Assembly (NCBI RefSeq): GCF_022829295.1 | Contig: NZ_JAKSYH010000263.1 | Span: 124,001 to 188,000 of the forward strand | Reading direction: 5' to 3' | DNA from: Methylobacterium sp. J-088 | GTDB lineage: Bacteria; Pseudomonadota; Alphaproteobacteria; Rhizobiales; Beijerinckiaceae | DNA: 64,000 nt | Shown here: positions 9,601-17,190 of the stretch, one piece after another | Layout of the letters: the number at the start of each line of letters is the position of its first letter | How positions within the stretch are numbered: position 1 is the stretch's first letter | Translations under genes and position numbers: made by a program | Notes under the pieces: model-generated | What the model was told of the DNA's origin: nothing | Seen by the model: the letters and a program-made list of their open reading frames with translations, nothing else | Database searches by the model: none

Positions 9601-9783
9601 CGCCACGTCGCCGAGGCCCCCGGCTGCACGCTGCTGGCCGATGGCTATTCTTGCCGGTCCCAGGCCAAGCTGGTCGACGGCGTGCGGCTGCGCCACCCGG
9701 CCCAGGCGCTTCTCGAGCATATCCGTTCAGAGGTCGGCGCTGCGCCGTTCCATCCGGAGCGCGCGGCGGCTGCGGCGACGTGA
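6682..9783 (+). CDS. ydiJ: FAD/Fe-S oxidoreductase, D-2-hydroxyglutarate dehydrogenase (YdiJ) type
   Basis: A 1033-residue fusion of a PCMH-type FAD-binding domain (about 45-270, with PRGGATGTNGQSLGHG), an FAD-linked oxidase C-terminal domain (to about 540), a ferredoxin-like module with a [4Fe-4S] motif (CLACKSCTGSCP near residue 674) and a C-terminal cysteine-rich CCG domain (AAGCCGMAGTYG near 946). This is the YdiJ architecture, which oxidises D-2-hydroxyglutarate or related 2-hydroxyacids. A second Cys group (CNGNGACFSF) lies near 575. A tandem 7-residue duplication (QDFSHAV twice, residues 654-667) sits just before the Fe-S motif. The stop overlaps the start of the panE-like gene. Confidence 0.92.
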   Translation: MIPVLTRRTEAVPLYAAACAELRLRGFEGDLSLSDADRTVFATDNSIYQVEPGAVAFPRSRDDLVRIAKLLDDPRFSEIVIRPRGGATGTNGQSLGHGLVVDTSRHMNRILEIDVVNRSVRVEPGVVKDQLNRELAKHGLFFAPELSTSNRATLGGMISTDACGQGSCLYGKTRDHVLALTCVLTDGTVWAAEPLDGEGLKAAKGRNDRVGEIHRTLDAVVTAYATLIEERFPKLNRCLTGYDLAHLRDAAGRFDLKSVLCGSEGTLALIAEARLNVLPIPKAAVLVALSYVDFDAALRDAQALLPFGAASVETIDSTVLALARKDPIWAEVRAFFPEDPAGRPVDGINLVEFVGDDEAGVEAALTRLTDMLAVERATDTKRLGFAIARGAAIERLWTMRKKAVGLLGAAKGDARPIPFVEDTAVPPERLADYIVEFRALLDGKGLRYGMFGHVDAGVLHVRPAIDLKDPDQNGLIREVTEGVVALTAKYGGLLWGEHGKGFRSEFVPETFGPLMPALEAIKRAFDPGDRMNPGKIASARGQSLTRIDGVPRRGEQDRTIPAPVRQVFDEALHCNGNGACFSFDADEAMCPSWKATRERRHSPKGRASLMREWLRQATADGLDPSAELARQHSGWFRDVAATLLGALRPRSERQDFSHAVQDFSHAVKEAMDGCLACKSCTGSCPIKVDVPTFRAKFLALYHTRYARPLKDHLVAALESLLPLAARAPRLSNALLTNPIARLTLAKAGLVAIPNLSPLDLRTQLAGLGVAVASPEALARLSPHERATAVLVVQDAFTSHFDADVVADACALLIALGFRPWLMPYRPNGKPLHVHGFLARFAAVARSNAAMLRAFAQQGVPLVGIDPSMALTYRSEYVQVLGDDLPKVHLLQEWLATQLDRIPSRQGGRTMRLLPHCTERTNAPGAVRDWQAVFAHLGLRLDVPAAGCCGMAGTYGHEARHRATSETIYGLSWARHVAEAPGCTLLADGYSCRSQAKLVDGVRLRHPAQALLEHIRSEVGAAPFHPERAAAAAT
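8641..8682 (+). repeat. Perfect 21-bp tandem duplication inside the dehydrogenase gene
   Basis: Two exact copies of a 21-bp unit beginning CAAGATTTCTCGCACG lie head to tail (8641-8661 and 8662-8682). The insertion keeps the reading frame and doubles the heptapeptide QDFSHAV. Perfect identity at all 21 positions suggests a recent slippage event. Confidence 0.95.
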
Positions 9784-10691
9784 GCGGCACGGGCCTGACC
9801 GTCGCCGTGGTGGGAGCCGGCGCGGTCGGCTGCTACTACGGGTTCCTCCTGGCGAAAGCCGGCCACGCGGTCACGCTGATCGGACGCCCCGCCCTGGTCG
9901 AGGCGGTCCGGGCGCCGGGGTTGGTCCTCGACACCGGGGCCGGAACCGGTGCCGTCCCCGTGCAAGCGACCACGGAGGGGAACGGGGTCGCCGGGGCGGA
10001 CCTCGTCCTGGTCTGCGTGAAATCCGGCGACACCGAAGCGGCCGGTGCGATGATCGCCCCGCACCTGGATCCCGCTACGGTGGTCTTGAGCCTCCAGAAC
10101 GGCGTCGACAATGCCGAGCGCTTGGCCGCCATCCTCGGGCATCCCGTCGTGCCGGTGGCGGTCTACGTCGCCACCGAGATGGTTGGGCCGGGGCGCGTCC
10201 GCCACAATGGGCGGGGCGACCTGATCATTGGCGCCTCGGCGGAGAGCGGGCGCATTGCCGCCGCCTTCACGGCAGTCGGCATCCCGACCAGCGTGTCGGC
10301 CCGAGCCATCGACGCCCTTTGGGGCAAGCTGATCCTCAATTGCGCCTACAACGCCCTATCGGCGCTGACACAGCTCCCCTACGGTCAACTGGTGCGGGGA
10401 GTCGGCATAGTCGCGAGCATGACCGACGTGGTGCAGGAATGCGTCGCCGTGGCCGGAGCGGCCGGGGTGTCCGTGCCGGCCGACATCCTCGACCACGTGC
10501 TCAGCCTCAGCACCACCATGGCCGATCAGCGTTCCTCGACCGCGCAGGATCTCGCCCGGGGACGCCGCAGCGAGATCGACCACCTGAACGGCTATGTGGT
10601 GCGCATGGGAGCCGCCTTGGGTATCCCGATGCCGGCCAATCGGATGCTGCACACGCTCGTCAAGCTCGCCGAGGCACGTGGCAGCGGCTGA
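9780..10691 (+). CDS. panE: 2-dehydropantoate 2-reductase (ketopantoate reductase family)
   Basis: NADPH-dependent reductase of the ApbA/PanE family, 303 residues, for the ketopantoate-to-pantoate step of coenzyme A synthesis or a related 2-keto acid reduction. The Rossmann motif VVGAGAVGCYYGFLLAKAGH lies at the N-terminus, SLQNGVDN in the middle, and the C-terminal helical domain has ALWGKLILNCAYNALSAL with the catalytic Lys. The GTG start overlaps the upstream TGA (GTGA), so it is coupled to the dehydrogenase gene. Family members outside pantothenate synthesis exist, so the exact substrate is not certain. Confidence 0.87.
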   Translation: MSGTGLTVAVVGAGAVGCYYGFLLAKAGHAVTLIGRPALVEAVRAPGLVLDTGAGTGAVPVQATTEGNGVAGADLVLVCVKSGDTEAAGAMIAPHLDPATVVLSLQNGVDNAERLAAILGHPVVPVAVYVATEMVGPGRVRHNGRGDLIIGASAESGRIAAAFTAVGIPTSVSARAIDALWGKLILNCAYNALSALTQLPYGQLVRGVGIVASMTDVVQECVAVAGAAGVSVPADILDHVLSLSTTMADQRSSTAQDLARGRRSEIDHLNGYVVRMGAALGIPMPANRMLHTLVKLAEARGSG

Positions 10692-10706
10692 GTACGGAGT
10701 ACGCCA

Positions 10707-10729
10707 CGCGCGGTATTGCCCGCCGCGCG
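10707..10729. terminator. Possible bidirectional hairpin between convergent genes
   Basis: A 7-bp perfect stem (CGCGCGG/CCGCGCG) with a 9-nt loop lies between the panE-like stop (10691) and the convergent winged-helix gene stop (10731). There is no T tract, so intrinsic termination is only a possibility. Confidence 0.35.
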
Positions 10730-10730
10730 A

Positions 10731-11192
10731 TCAGAAGACGCCCGCTTCGGCCACCATCCTGTCGGACCGGATCGCGGGCTCCGCCGTGAAGTACCGCCGC
10801 TGGATCTCTCCGAAATCGACGATCCACTGGTCCATGGTGTCCGCAACCACGGCGACGCCGGCGGGGGTGAGTTGGATGTGCCGTGAGCCCATCGAGTCGA
10901 TGGTCGCGATGAAGCCGAGACGCTGCGCCTTCGCGACGTACTTCCGAATGGTTTCCGGTCTCAACGACGCGATCTTGATGCTGCCGAAGGCAAGCTTCTT
11001 CTCGACCCTGAGTCCGGGCTGCAGCGCCAAGTATGACAGGATGTGCCAGAGATCCATGGCGTCCCCGGCATCCGTAGTCTGACCCGATTCGCTCCGGAGG
11101 GCGGCGTCCCAGCCGACGAACTGCCGGTTCGTGAGCTTTAAAAGCTCTTGGACGCCCTCGCTGCACAGGAAGTCAGTCTTGGCGCCGGTCAT
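10731..11192 (-). CDS. Winged-helix (MarR-like) protein
   Basis: A 153-residue soluble protein. The central part (about DLWHILSYLALQPG to LGFIATIDSMGSR) reads as a winged helix-turn-helix, with a recognition helix near RPETIRKYVAKAQRLGF and a wing near RHIQLTPAGVAVV, like MarR or replication-initiator-type regulators. The ATG at 11192 is preferred over the upstream start at 11249 because AGAGGGA lies 8 nt before it. No partner gene is adjacent. A function as a regulator is inferred from the fold only. Confidence 0.62.
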   Translation of the reverse strand: MTGAKTDFLCSEGVQELLKLTNRQFVGWDAALRSESGQTTDAGDAMDLWHILSYLALQPGLRVEKKLAFGSIKIASLRPETIRKYVAKAQRLGFIATIDSMGSRHIQLTPAGVAVVADTMDQWIVDFGEIQRRYFTAEPAIRSDRMVAEAGVF

Positions 11193-11849
11193 CGTGAAAT
11201 CCCTCTGGTCAAATTCGCCCAGCGTGGGCGCTACCCGTCGCCGGAGCACAACATAGGCGCTGGTCCGCCGCTAGCCCCCTAACATGCGACGCGACATTGA
11301 ATGAATACAAATTTCGGAGCGGCTTTTTGCGAAATTCGAGCGCAAATAGCTGATTTGACAATTAATTATCAGTCGAGGGCTGTGGTATGTGTCGTACTCA
11401 TCGGCGTCGGGCAAGATCCGCTGCTGTATGGGCCAGCATTATGCCGAAAACGAGCAAACGCGGAGCCTCTACAAGTGAAGCCCTAATTCTCAGATGGATC
11501 GGGGCGCGTCAAAGGTCCCCAGGTTCGAATCCAGGATCTGAGAAAAGATCCGAGACGCTGCCCACGAATGTAATCTATCCCGATTGGCCCGCCGTCTCGC
11601 GTGCGCCAAAAGTCTGAGACCGGGCGGGATTATCACGCGCTTTCAAGGACGCAACTTAAGGGCGAATCTCCTGGAACGGTGTGGTGCGCTTGAGCGGAGC
11701 CGTTCATCCCGCCGTTCGGACCTGAAATCTTCCGACGGTTCTTTCAGGTCGAGACCGTATCAATGACGTCGGTCCGGCCGATCGTCGGATGGGCGGTCTT
11801 CGGTTCGGCCACAATCTGTCGTGAAAAAGCTCCAGATTTACACCCTGGA
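11193..11849. other. Gene-free interval with AT-rich patch and hairpins
   Basis: No convincing coding region is seen in these 657 nt. The part from about 11285 to 11380 is clearly AT-richer than its surroundings and contains a consensus -35 hexamer (TTGACA, 11355-11360), but no well-spaced -10. A tRNA-like fold lies at 11489-11542. A perfect 9-bp hairpin (GACCTGAAA/TTTCAGGTC, 11719-11750) with no T tract follows. The mixture suggests a remnant of inserted DNA. Confidence 0.5.
11489..11542 (+). other. Compact tRNA-like three-way-junction sequence
   Basis: Three helices pack with no linker bases: a 7-bp acceptor-like stem (CTCAGAT 11489-11495 with ATCTGAG 11536-11542), a 5-bp stem (GGATC/GGTCC, one G-T pair) closing a 13-nt loop, and a T-arm-like stem with the canonical loop TTCGAAT (11524-11530) and one A-A mismatch. 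There is room for only one arm besides the T arm, and the 3' end is not CCA. It is therefore not a normal tRNA: a degenerate tRNA, an attachment-site remnant or chance. Confidence 0.4.
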
Positions 11850-12161
11850 TCACGCGCCCGCAGCGTTGGCCTTCCGGGTGGCGGCCGCCTTCTTGGCGGA
11901 GGCGGAGCGCTCGGCGGCCGTTCGCCCACCAGACGCTTTTCCGCCGGCTTCGCCGCCCTTGTGAGCGGCCGGATGACTGGTGCGCTTGCCGCGTCCGGAG
12001 CCGCCGGGCTTCTTCCCGCCGCCGTCGTCCTTGTTGACGGTGGCCCAGGCGCGTGCATCCGCCTCGTTCTCCGGAACGCCGCGGGCCTCGTAGGATTCGG
12101 CGATGTGCTCGGCCTTGCGCTTCTGCTTGTCCGTGTACTTCGACTTGTCGCCCTGTGCCAT
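11850..12161 (-). CDS. KGG-rich small basic protein (often annotated plasmid stabilization protein)
   Basis: A 103-residue hydrophilic protein. The N-terminus (MAQGDKSKYTDKQKRKAEHI, then RGVPENEADARAWATVNKDD) is well conserved in many alphaproteobacteria. The rest is low-complexity Lys/Gly/Ala (GGGKKPGGSGRGKRTSH, HKGGEAGGKASGG), ending in an Ala/Lys tail reminiscent of histone H1-like proteins. It is usually annotated as plasmid stabilization protein, but no stabilization role is shown. It lies just downstream of the LOV kinase gene on the same strand (18 nt gap). Confidence 0.82.
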   Translation of the reverse strand: MAQGDKSKYTDKQKRKAEHIAESYEARGVPENEADARAWATVNKDDGGGKKPGGSGRGKRTSHPAAHKGGEAGGKASGGRTAAERSASAKKAAATRKANAAGA

Positions 12162-12179
12162 CGCGCGACTCCCGTGCGC

Positions 12180-13799
12180 TCAGCCCACCCCGGTCGGACC
12201 GTCGAGGATGGCCCGCACGCGGCGGACCAACTCCGTGCGCCGGTAAGGCTTGTTGAGTAGGTCAAACTCGGAACCACCGATGTCGGTTCGCTCCAGGCTG
12301 GCCTCCGCGTAGCCGGTCGCCAGCAGAACCTTGAGCTTAGGCTGGCGCCGCCGCGCCTCGCGGGCGAGCAGCACGCCGTTCATGCCGCCCGGCATGATCA
12401 GGTCGGTGAACAACAGGTCGATGCGCTCGCTGGAATCGAGGATCTCCAGCGCCTCGCGGGCATTGCCGGCTACCAGCGTCACGTAGCCGAAATCCCGCAG
12501 GATGGTGCGGGCGAGTTCGGCGACATCTTCGCGGTCATCGACGATCAGGATCGTCTCGGTTCCCTGACGGTCGACGGACCGCAGGGAGATTTTCGGCGGC
12601 GTGTTGACGGCCCCATCGGTCGCGGGGAACGAGAGACGGACCGTCGTGCCCTCGCCCACGGTGGATTCGATCTGCGCCGCGCCGCCCGACTGCTTGGCGA
12701 AGCCGTACACCATGGAGAGGCCGAGGCCCGTGCCCTTGCCCTCCTCCTTGGTGGTAAAGAACGGATCCATCACCCGGGCCAGCACAGCCGGTGGAATGCC
12801 GGTGCCGGTATCGCGGACCGCGATGCTGACGTAGCGGCCAGCGCGCAGGGGCCCGATCTCCCTGCCGCTGGCCGCGACCTCGCTGTTCTCCGTGGAGATC
12901 CGTACCGTGCCGCCGTCCGGCATCGCGTCGCGGGCGTTGATCAGCACGTTCAGGATCGCGACCTCGGCCTGGGTCGGGTCGACACGACAGTTCCAGAGAT
13001 CCGGTGCGAGATCGAGCTCGACCTTGACCGCCTCGCCCACCGAGCGCGCGACCATCTCGCCCATCCCCTCGACGAGGGTGTTCAGATTGACCGCGCGCCC
13101 GTCCAGCCGCTGCTTGCGGGCGAAAGCCAGCAATTGCTGCGTCAACGTGGTCGCGCGCTCGGCCGCTTGCCGGATGTTGTCGGTGGCGCGACCCAGCCGG
13201 GCGCGGTCGGCATCCGGCTTCTCGAGTCCGGCCGCCAGGATGTCGACGTAGCCGACGATCACCTGCAGCAGGTTGTTGAAATCGTGCGCGATACCGCCCG
13301 TGAGCTGGCCGAGCGCCTCCATCTTCTGCGCTTGGCCGAGCGCTTCCTCGGCGTCGCGGCGACGCGAGACGTCGAGCTGCGAGCCGAAATAGTATACAAG
13401 CTCGCCATCGGCATTGTAGACCGGTGAGACGAACAGCGCGTTCCAGAAGGTCGAGCCGTTCTTGCGGTAATTCAGGATCTCGGTGGCGAATTCCCGCTTC
13501 TCGGCGATGGCTGCCTTGACCTGCGCAACCGACTCGCGGTCGGTTTCCGGACCCTGCAGGAAGCGGCAGTTGCGGCCGATCAGTTCCTCGGGCGTGTAGC
13601 CGGTCATCGCCAGGAAGGCACGATTGGCGAAGATGATCGGGTTGTCGGGCTGGCGTGGATCGGTGACGATCATCGGCATCCGCGTCGTCTCGACCGCCGC
13701 GAAGAAGATGTCGCTCTTGCGATCCGTGACGTCGCCCGGCGCGCTGTCCCGAACCTGCAGGCCGGGGCCAGAGGGTGGGGTTTCTGGGGTCTCGGACAT
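12180..13799 (-). CDS. LOV-domain hybrid histidine kinase
   Basis: A 539-residue soluble sensor kinase. Residues about 30-145 form a PAS domain of the LOV class, with GRNCRFLQGPETD carrying the photoactive cysteine (Cys78) that forms the flavin adduct under blue light. A dimerisation/phosphoacceptor segment follows (GGIAHDFNNLLQVI, His172), then the HATPase (DTGTGIPPAVLARVMDPFFT, GTGLGLSMVYGF) and a C-terminal receiver (about 415-539, phosphoacceptor Asp466 in LLFTDLIMPGG). Such LOV kinases often use FMN and control general stress or lifestyle responses. No cognate regulator is adjacent, although a single-domain response regulator lies about 2 kb away. Confidence 0.93.
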   Translation of the reverse strand: MSETPETPPSGPGLQVRDSAPGDVTDRKSDIFFAAVETTRMPMIVTDPRQPDNPIIFANRAFLAMTGYTPEELIGRNCRFLQGPETDRESVAQVKAAIAEKREFATEILNYRKNGSTFWNALFVSPVYNADGELVYYFGSQLDVSRRRDAEEALGQAQKMEALGQLTGGIAHDFNNLLQVIVGYVDILAAGLEKPDADRARLGRATDNIRQAAERATTLTQQLLAFARKQRLDGRAVNLNTLVEGMGEMVARSVGEAVKVELDLAPDLWNCRVDPTQAEVAILNVLINARDAMPDGGTVRISTENSEVAASGREIGPLRAGRYVSIAVRDTGTGIPPAVLARVMDPFFTTKEEGKGTGLGLSMVYGFAKQSGGAAQIESTVGEGTTVRLSFPATDGAVNTPPKISLRSVDRQGTETILIVDDREDVAELARTILRDFGYVTLVAGNAREALEILDSSERIDLLFTDLIMPGGMNGVLLAREARRRQPKLKVLLATGYAEASLERTDIGGSEFDLLNKPYRRTELVRRVRAILDGPTGVG

Positions 13800-13921
13800 G
13801 CGAGGCGGTCTTCACCTTGAAGCCGTGGAAGCGGGGCCGGGCGGCCTTTCATGACCTGCCGGTGTGGACCCTGGTGGTCAGCAACGCGGAGTCGACCGAA
13901 CGGGTTCTCCGTGTTGAACGC

Positions 13922-15901
13922 TCAGGCGGTCGCCGTCGTGGGGACCGGATCGGGCAGCGGGACCTGCGAAACGGGAGCGACCCGTCGCGTCGGCTCGCGG
14001 CATGTGCTCAGCACCGCCGACAGCGCCTCGTTGAGCGAGGTCACGAGGAAATCCGCCGACGTCGCCCGGCGCAGGCGTTCCAGCGTCGCCGGGTCGCGCT
14101 CGCGCCAGAAGCCCACGAGGATGCGCACGCCCGGCACTGCGGCCCGCGCCTGACGGACGGTGAAGCGGATCTGCGAGAGGCTCACCGGCTCCAGATAGGA
14201 GAAGCAGATCAGCGCGAGCCCCTCCGGATTCTCGGGCCGCTCGCCGGCGCGGATCGCCGCCATCGACATGACCTGCGAAGCCAGCCCATGCCGGCCGAGG
14301 ATCTGGCTGAGCATCAGGGTCGCCGCCTCGTCGAACGGGCCTCGGCTCGACACGCACAGAACCGGCGTCTCGCTGCGCCAGTGGGGCGCCAGATCCTCGC
14401 GGGTGAGAACGATGCCCGCCACCTGCCGGTCGGGTCCGATCGCAGCCAACGCCGCTGCCGTCTCGGTATCGGGGCTGCGTCCCGATGAACGCCGGATCCG
14501 CCGCGCGACCGGCGCGGTCCCAAGGCGGTCCACGACGCTGCGGATCGCCCCACCAACCTCCTTCTGGCGTTCGCGGTCGAGGGTCCCGCGCGACATATCC
14601 TCCTGGGCAAGCAGCAAGCCGGCGAGCGCAACCTCGTCGTAGTAGGTGACCAGGGCACGCTCCTTCAGGAACTGCCAGCCCTGGTCGATCGCCTCGGCCG
14701 GATCGCCGGCCAGCATGCGCTGGTAGAAGATTTCGGGCGGCGACAGGGCCGGTTGATCGCCGAGCAGCACGTCGAGATACCAGAGCCGCTCCACGTGCCG
14801 CCCCAGCACCACGAGACAGACGGTGAGCGGGGTCGCGAGCACGAGGCCGATCGGTCCCCATAGGAAAGTCCAGATCGTCGCCGCCAGGATCACGGCCACC
14901 GGCGAGAGGCCGGTGGAATGACCATAGAGCAGCGGCTCGATGACGTGGCCGCAGATCGGCTCGACCACGAGGAACAGCGCCGCGGTGGCGATGACCATCG
15001 ACCAGCCGGGATCGACCGCGGCGGCGAGGATCAGCGGCAACAGCGCGCTGATCGCAGCACCGATATAGGGCACGAACCGCAGGATCGCCGCCAGCACGCC
15101 GAACAAGGTCGGGCTCGGCACGCCGATCACCCAGAGACCGACACCGATCACGACGCCGAACGCGAGGTTGAGGGCAAGCTGGGCCAGGAAGAAGCGGCTG
15201 AGCCGTCCGGTGGCATCGTCGATCGCCGCCGTGGTCCGCCTTAGATCCTCCGAGCCGCCGGCGAGCCGGATCGCACGGTTCCGCAGATCCTCGCGCTGCA
15301 GCAGAATGAAGATTGTGAAGATTAGAATCAAACCCGTCGTCGCGAGCGGGTGAACGAGGGGGCCGGCGAACGTCTGGAGCGTGTCCACCACGTTGGCGCG
15401 GGCGGGGGTGATCTCCACGGTGAGCGGGTGCGTGCGCGAGCCGGGCTCACCCTTGATCTCAGCAGCAGGCGGCGGCTGCAACGTGGCGCTCAGATCCTGG
15501 ACCATGTCGACGATGCGCGAGAGGCTGCCGGTTCCGGCAGTCGCCCCGCGCAGGTCCTTGATCTTCGTGCGCATCGTCTGGGTGTAGCGCGGCAGGTCGG
15601 CGGCGAGCTGGGACGCCTCGCTGGCGATCAAGCTGCCGATCCCGAACAGCGCGCCGAACACGATCACCACCACCAGCATCACCGCGGCCACGCGGGGCAC
15701 GCGCAGGCGCCGGAGCAGGCGAACCGCCGGCACCAGGACGAAGCTGAGGAGGATCGCCAGCGTCACTGGCACAAGGATATCGCGCCCGAGATACAGCGCC
15801 GCCATCGTCGCCACGACCAGCAGGAGCGACGCCAGCGTCACGAAGACCGGAAGGCCCTCCCGCAGGCGCTGGGCAGTGACGGGATCCTCGCTCACGGACA
15901 C
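13922..15901 (-). CDS. AI-2E (PerM) family transporter with large C-terminal cytoplasmic domain
   Basis: A 659-residue protein. Residues about 15-375 form the PerM/AI-2E family membrane unit with about 7-8 hydrophobic segments, including PTLFGVLAAILRFVPYIGA and WGPIGLVLATPLTV. This family normally has about 350 residues. Here residues about 390-659 are an added soluble part whose last portion (513-625: a GPFDEAATLML segment, then LALICFSYLEPVSLSQI and VRILVGFWRERD) looks like a Rossmann or B12-binding-type fold, but without a DxHxxG cobalamin ligand motif. Substrate is unknown; the AI-2 label is historical. It lies upstream of a response regulator gene and on the same strand as the LOV kinase. 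Confidence 0.85.
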   Translation of the reverse strand: MSVSEDPVTAQRLREGLPVFVTLASLLLVVATMAALYLGRDILVPVTLAILLSFVLVPAVRLLRRLRVPRVAAVMLVVVIVFGALFGIGSLIASEASQLAADLPRYTQTMRTKIKDLRGATAGTGSLSRIVDMVQDLSATLQPPPAAEIKGEPGSRTHPLTVEITPARANVVDTLQTFAGPLVHPLATTGLILIFTIFILLQREDLRNRAIRLAGGSEDLRRTTAAIDDATGRLSRFFLAQLALNLAFGVVIGVGLWVIGVPSPTLFGVLAAILRFVPYIGAAISALLPLILAAAVDPGWSMVIATAALFLVVEPICGHVIEPLLYGHSTGLSPVAVILAATIWTFLWGPIGLVLATPLTVCLVVLGRHVERLWYLDVLLGDQPALSPPEIFYQRMLAGDPAEAIDQGWQFLKERALVTYYDEVALAGLLLAQEDMSRGTLDRERQKEVGGAIRSVVDRLGTAPVARRIRRSSGRSPDTETAAALAAIGPDRQVAGIVLTREDLAPHWRSETPVLCVSSRGPFDEAATLMLSQILGRHGLASQVMSMAAIRAGERPENPEGLALICFSYLEPVSLSQIRFTVRQARAAVPGVRILVGFWRERDPATLERLRRATSADFLVTSLNEALSAVLSTCREPTRRVAPVSQVPLPDPVPTTATA

Positions 15902-15963
15902 GCTCCAAACTTCTCACACGCGGGGGTCGGGTGGGAACGGCTTCGAGCGCGAACGGATCCGCC

Positions 15964-16344
15964 TCAGCTCGCCTGTGCGGTCTCGCCCAGAGCGGCGCTG
16001 ATCTGGCTGAGCAGCTTCGAGAAGTCGACGGGCTTCGGATGATAGTCGTCGCAGCCCGCCTGGATCGCCTTGTCGCGATCCCCCGACATCGCGTGGGCAG
16101 TGAGGGCGATGATCGGGATCGCCCGCGTGTCGGTGCCTGATTTCAGCGTGCGGGCGACCGACCAGCCGTCGAGGACCGGGAGGTTCATGTCGAGGAGGAT
16201 CACGTCGGGCTGGCCCGAGCGGGCCTGCCGAACGCCGGCCTCGCCGTCATGGGCCAGGATCACCTCGTAGCCGCGCCGTTTGAGCCGCCGGGACAGGAAG
16301 TCCCAAATCTCTTCGTGGTCCTCGACCAGCAGAATCTTCGCCAT
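15964..16344 (-). CDS. Single-domain response regulator (CheY/DivK-like)
   Basis: A 126-residue stand-alone receiver domain. The acidic pocket (VEDHEE, residues 8-12), phosphoacceptor Asp52 (LLDMNLPVLDG), the Thr/Ser switch in PIIALTAHAM and the Lys in HPKPVDF are all present. There is no output domain, so it acts by protein-protein contact or as a phosphorelay shuttle. The ATG at 16344 is the family start; the longer frame to 16515 adds non-homologous sequence. It precedes the AI-2E-family gene by about 60 nt, so the two may be cotranscribed. Confidence 0.93.
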   Translation of the reverse strand: MAKILLVEDHEEIWDFLSRRLKRRGYEVILAHDGEAGVRQARSGQPDVILLDMNLPVLDGWSVARTLKSGTDTRAIPIIALTAHAMSGDRDKAIQAGCDDYHPKPVDFSKLLSQISAALGETAQAS

Positions 16345-16529
16345 CAGAACTCGAATCCCCGGCTCGCGTCGTGCCGGCCGACCGGCCAACGCGCGGCATC
16401 GCACAATCGCCCAACGTTCCTGCCGCGATTCCGGTCCGCGGAGAAGGGGGCTTCGATCACCAGTTGACCCGGCAGTCAGCCAGTAAGAGCGTGCCGCGAC
16501 CCGAATCGGCAACATCAGGGAACAGCAGC

Positions 16530-17183
16530 GTGGCGGATAAGGCTGACATCACGTTTTATCACGCGCCCAATACCCGTTCGTCCGGGGTGCGCGTGCTCCT
16601 TGAGGAGCTGGGCGTGCCCTACCGGCTCCACACGCTCAACATGCGCGCCGGCGAGCATCTCCGGGAGGCCTACCGCGCCATCAACCCGATGGCGAAGGTG
16701 CCGGCGATCCGGCACGGCGACGCGTTGGTCACCGAGCAGGCAGCGGTCTACCTCTATCTGGCCGACCTGTTCCCGGATGCCGGTCTCGCGCCAGCCACGA
16801 CCGACCCGGCGCGCGCCGTCTACCTGCGCTGGATGGTGTTCTACGGTTCGTGCTTCGAGCCCGCAGTGATCGACCGCCACCTGAAGCGGGAGCCCGGTCC
16901 GCGCGCCATGTCGGCCTACGCGGACTACGACAGCGTGATCGCGCGTGTGACCGAGGCGCTGACGCCGGGGCCCTACCTCCTCGGCGACCGGTTCAGCGCT
17001 GCCGACATCCTGTGGGGCAGTGCCCTCGGCTGGACCACGGGCTTCGGCCTTGTCGCGCCCGACCCGGTGCTCACCAGCTATGTCGAGCGGGTCCGGTCCC
17101 GGCCTGCCTTCCAGACAATGGCAGCCGCGGACGCACAACTCGCCGCGGAGCACGAGGCGGCCGCCAAGGCCGGGGCGGCCTGA
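16530..17183 (+). CDS. Glutathione S-transferase family protein
   Basis: Cytosolic GST of about 217 residues. The N-terminal thioredoxin-like domain has TFYHAPNTRSSGVRVLLEEL (Ser active-site region) and the cis-Pro motif NPMAKVPAI followed by the glutathione-binding VTEQAAVYLYLADLF. The helical C-terminal domain contains GDRFSAADILWGSAL (N-capping box). Start is the GTG at 16530, since the frame upstream to 16371 has no homologous content. It faces the convergent PNPOx-like gene (7-nt gap). Confidence 0.9.
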   Translation: MADKADITFYHAPNTRSSGVRVLLEELGVPYRLHTLNMRAGEHLREAYRAINPMAKVPAIRHGDALVTEQAAVYLYLADLFPDAGLAPATTDPARAVYLRWMVFYGSCFEPAVIDRHLKREPGPRAMSAYADYDSVIARVTEALTPGPYLLGDRFSAADILWGSALGWTTGFGLVAPDPVLTSYVERVRSRPAFQTMAAADAQLAAEHEAAAKAGAA

Positions 17184-17190
17184 CGGGCTG

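Noticed and set aside
9357..9779. N-terminal extension of the panE-like frame
   Set aside because: It overlaps the end of the dehydrogenase gene and reads as low-complexity Arg/Ala sequence; the Rossmann motif starts right after the GTG at 9780.
11489..11542. A bona fide tRNA gene
   Set aside because: Only one arm fits besides the T arm, there is no anticodon arm of normal size and no CCA end, so it is reported only as a tRNA-like fold.
11301..11617. Small frames in the 11.2-11.8 kb interval
   Set aside because: No ribosome-binding sites, no recognisable families, and they overlap the structured sequence.
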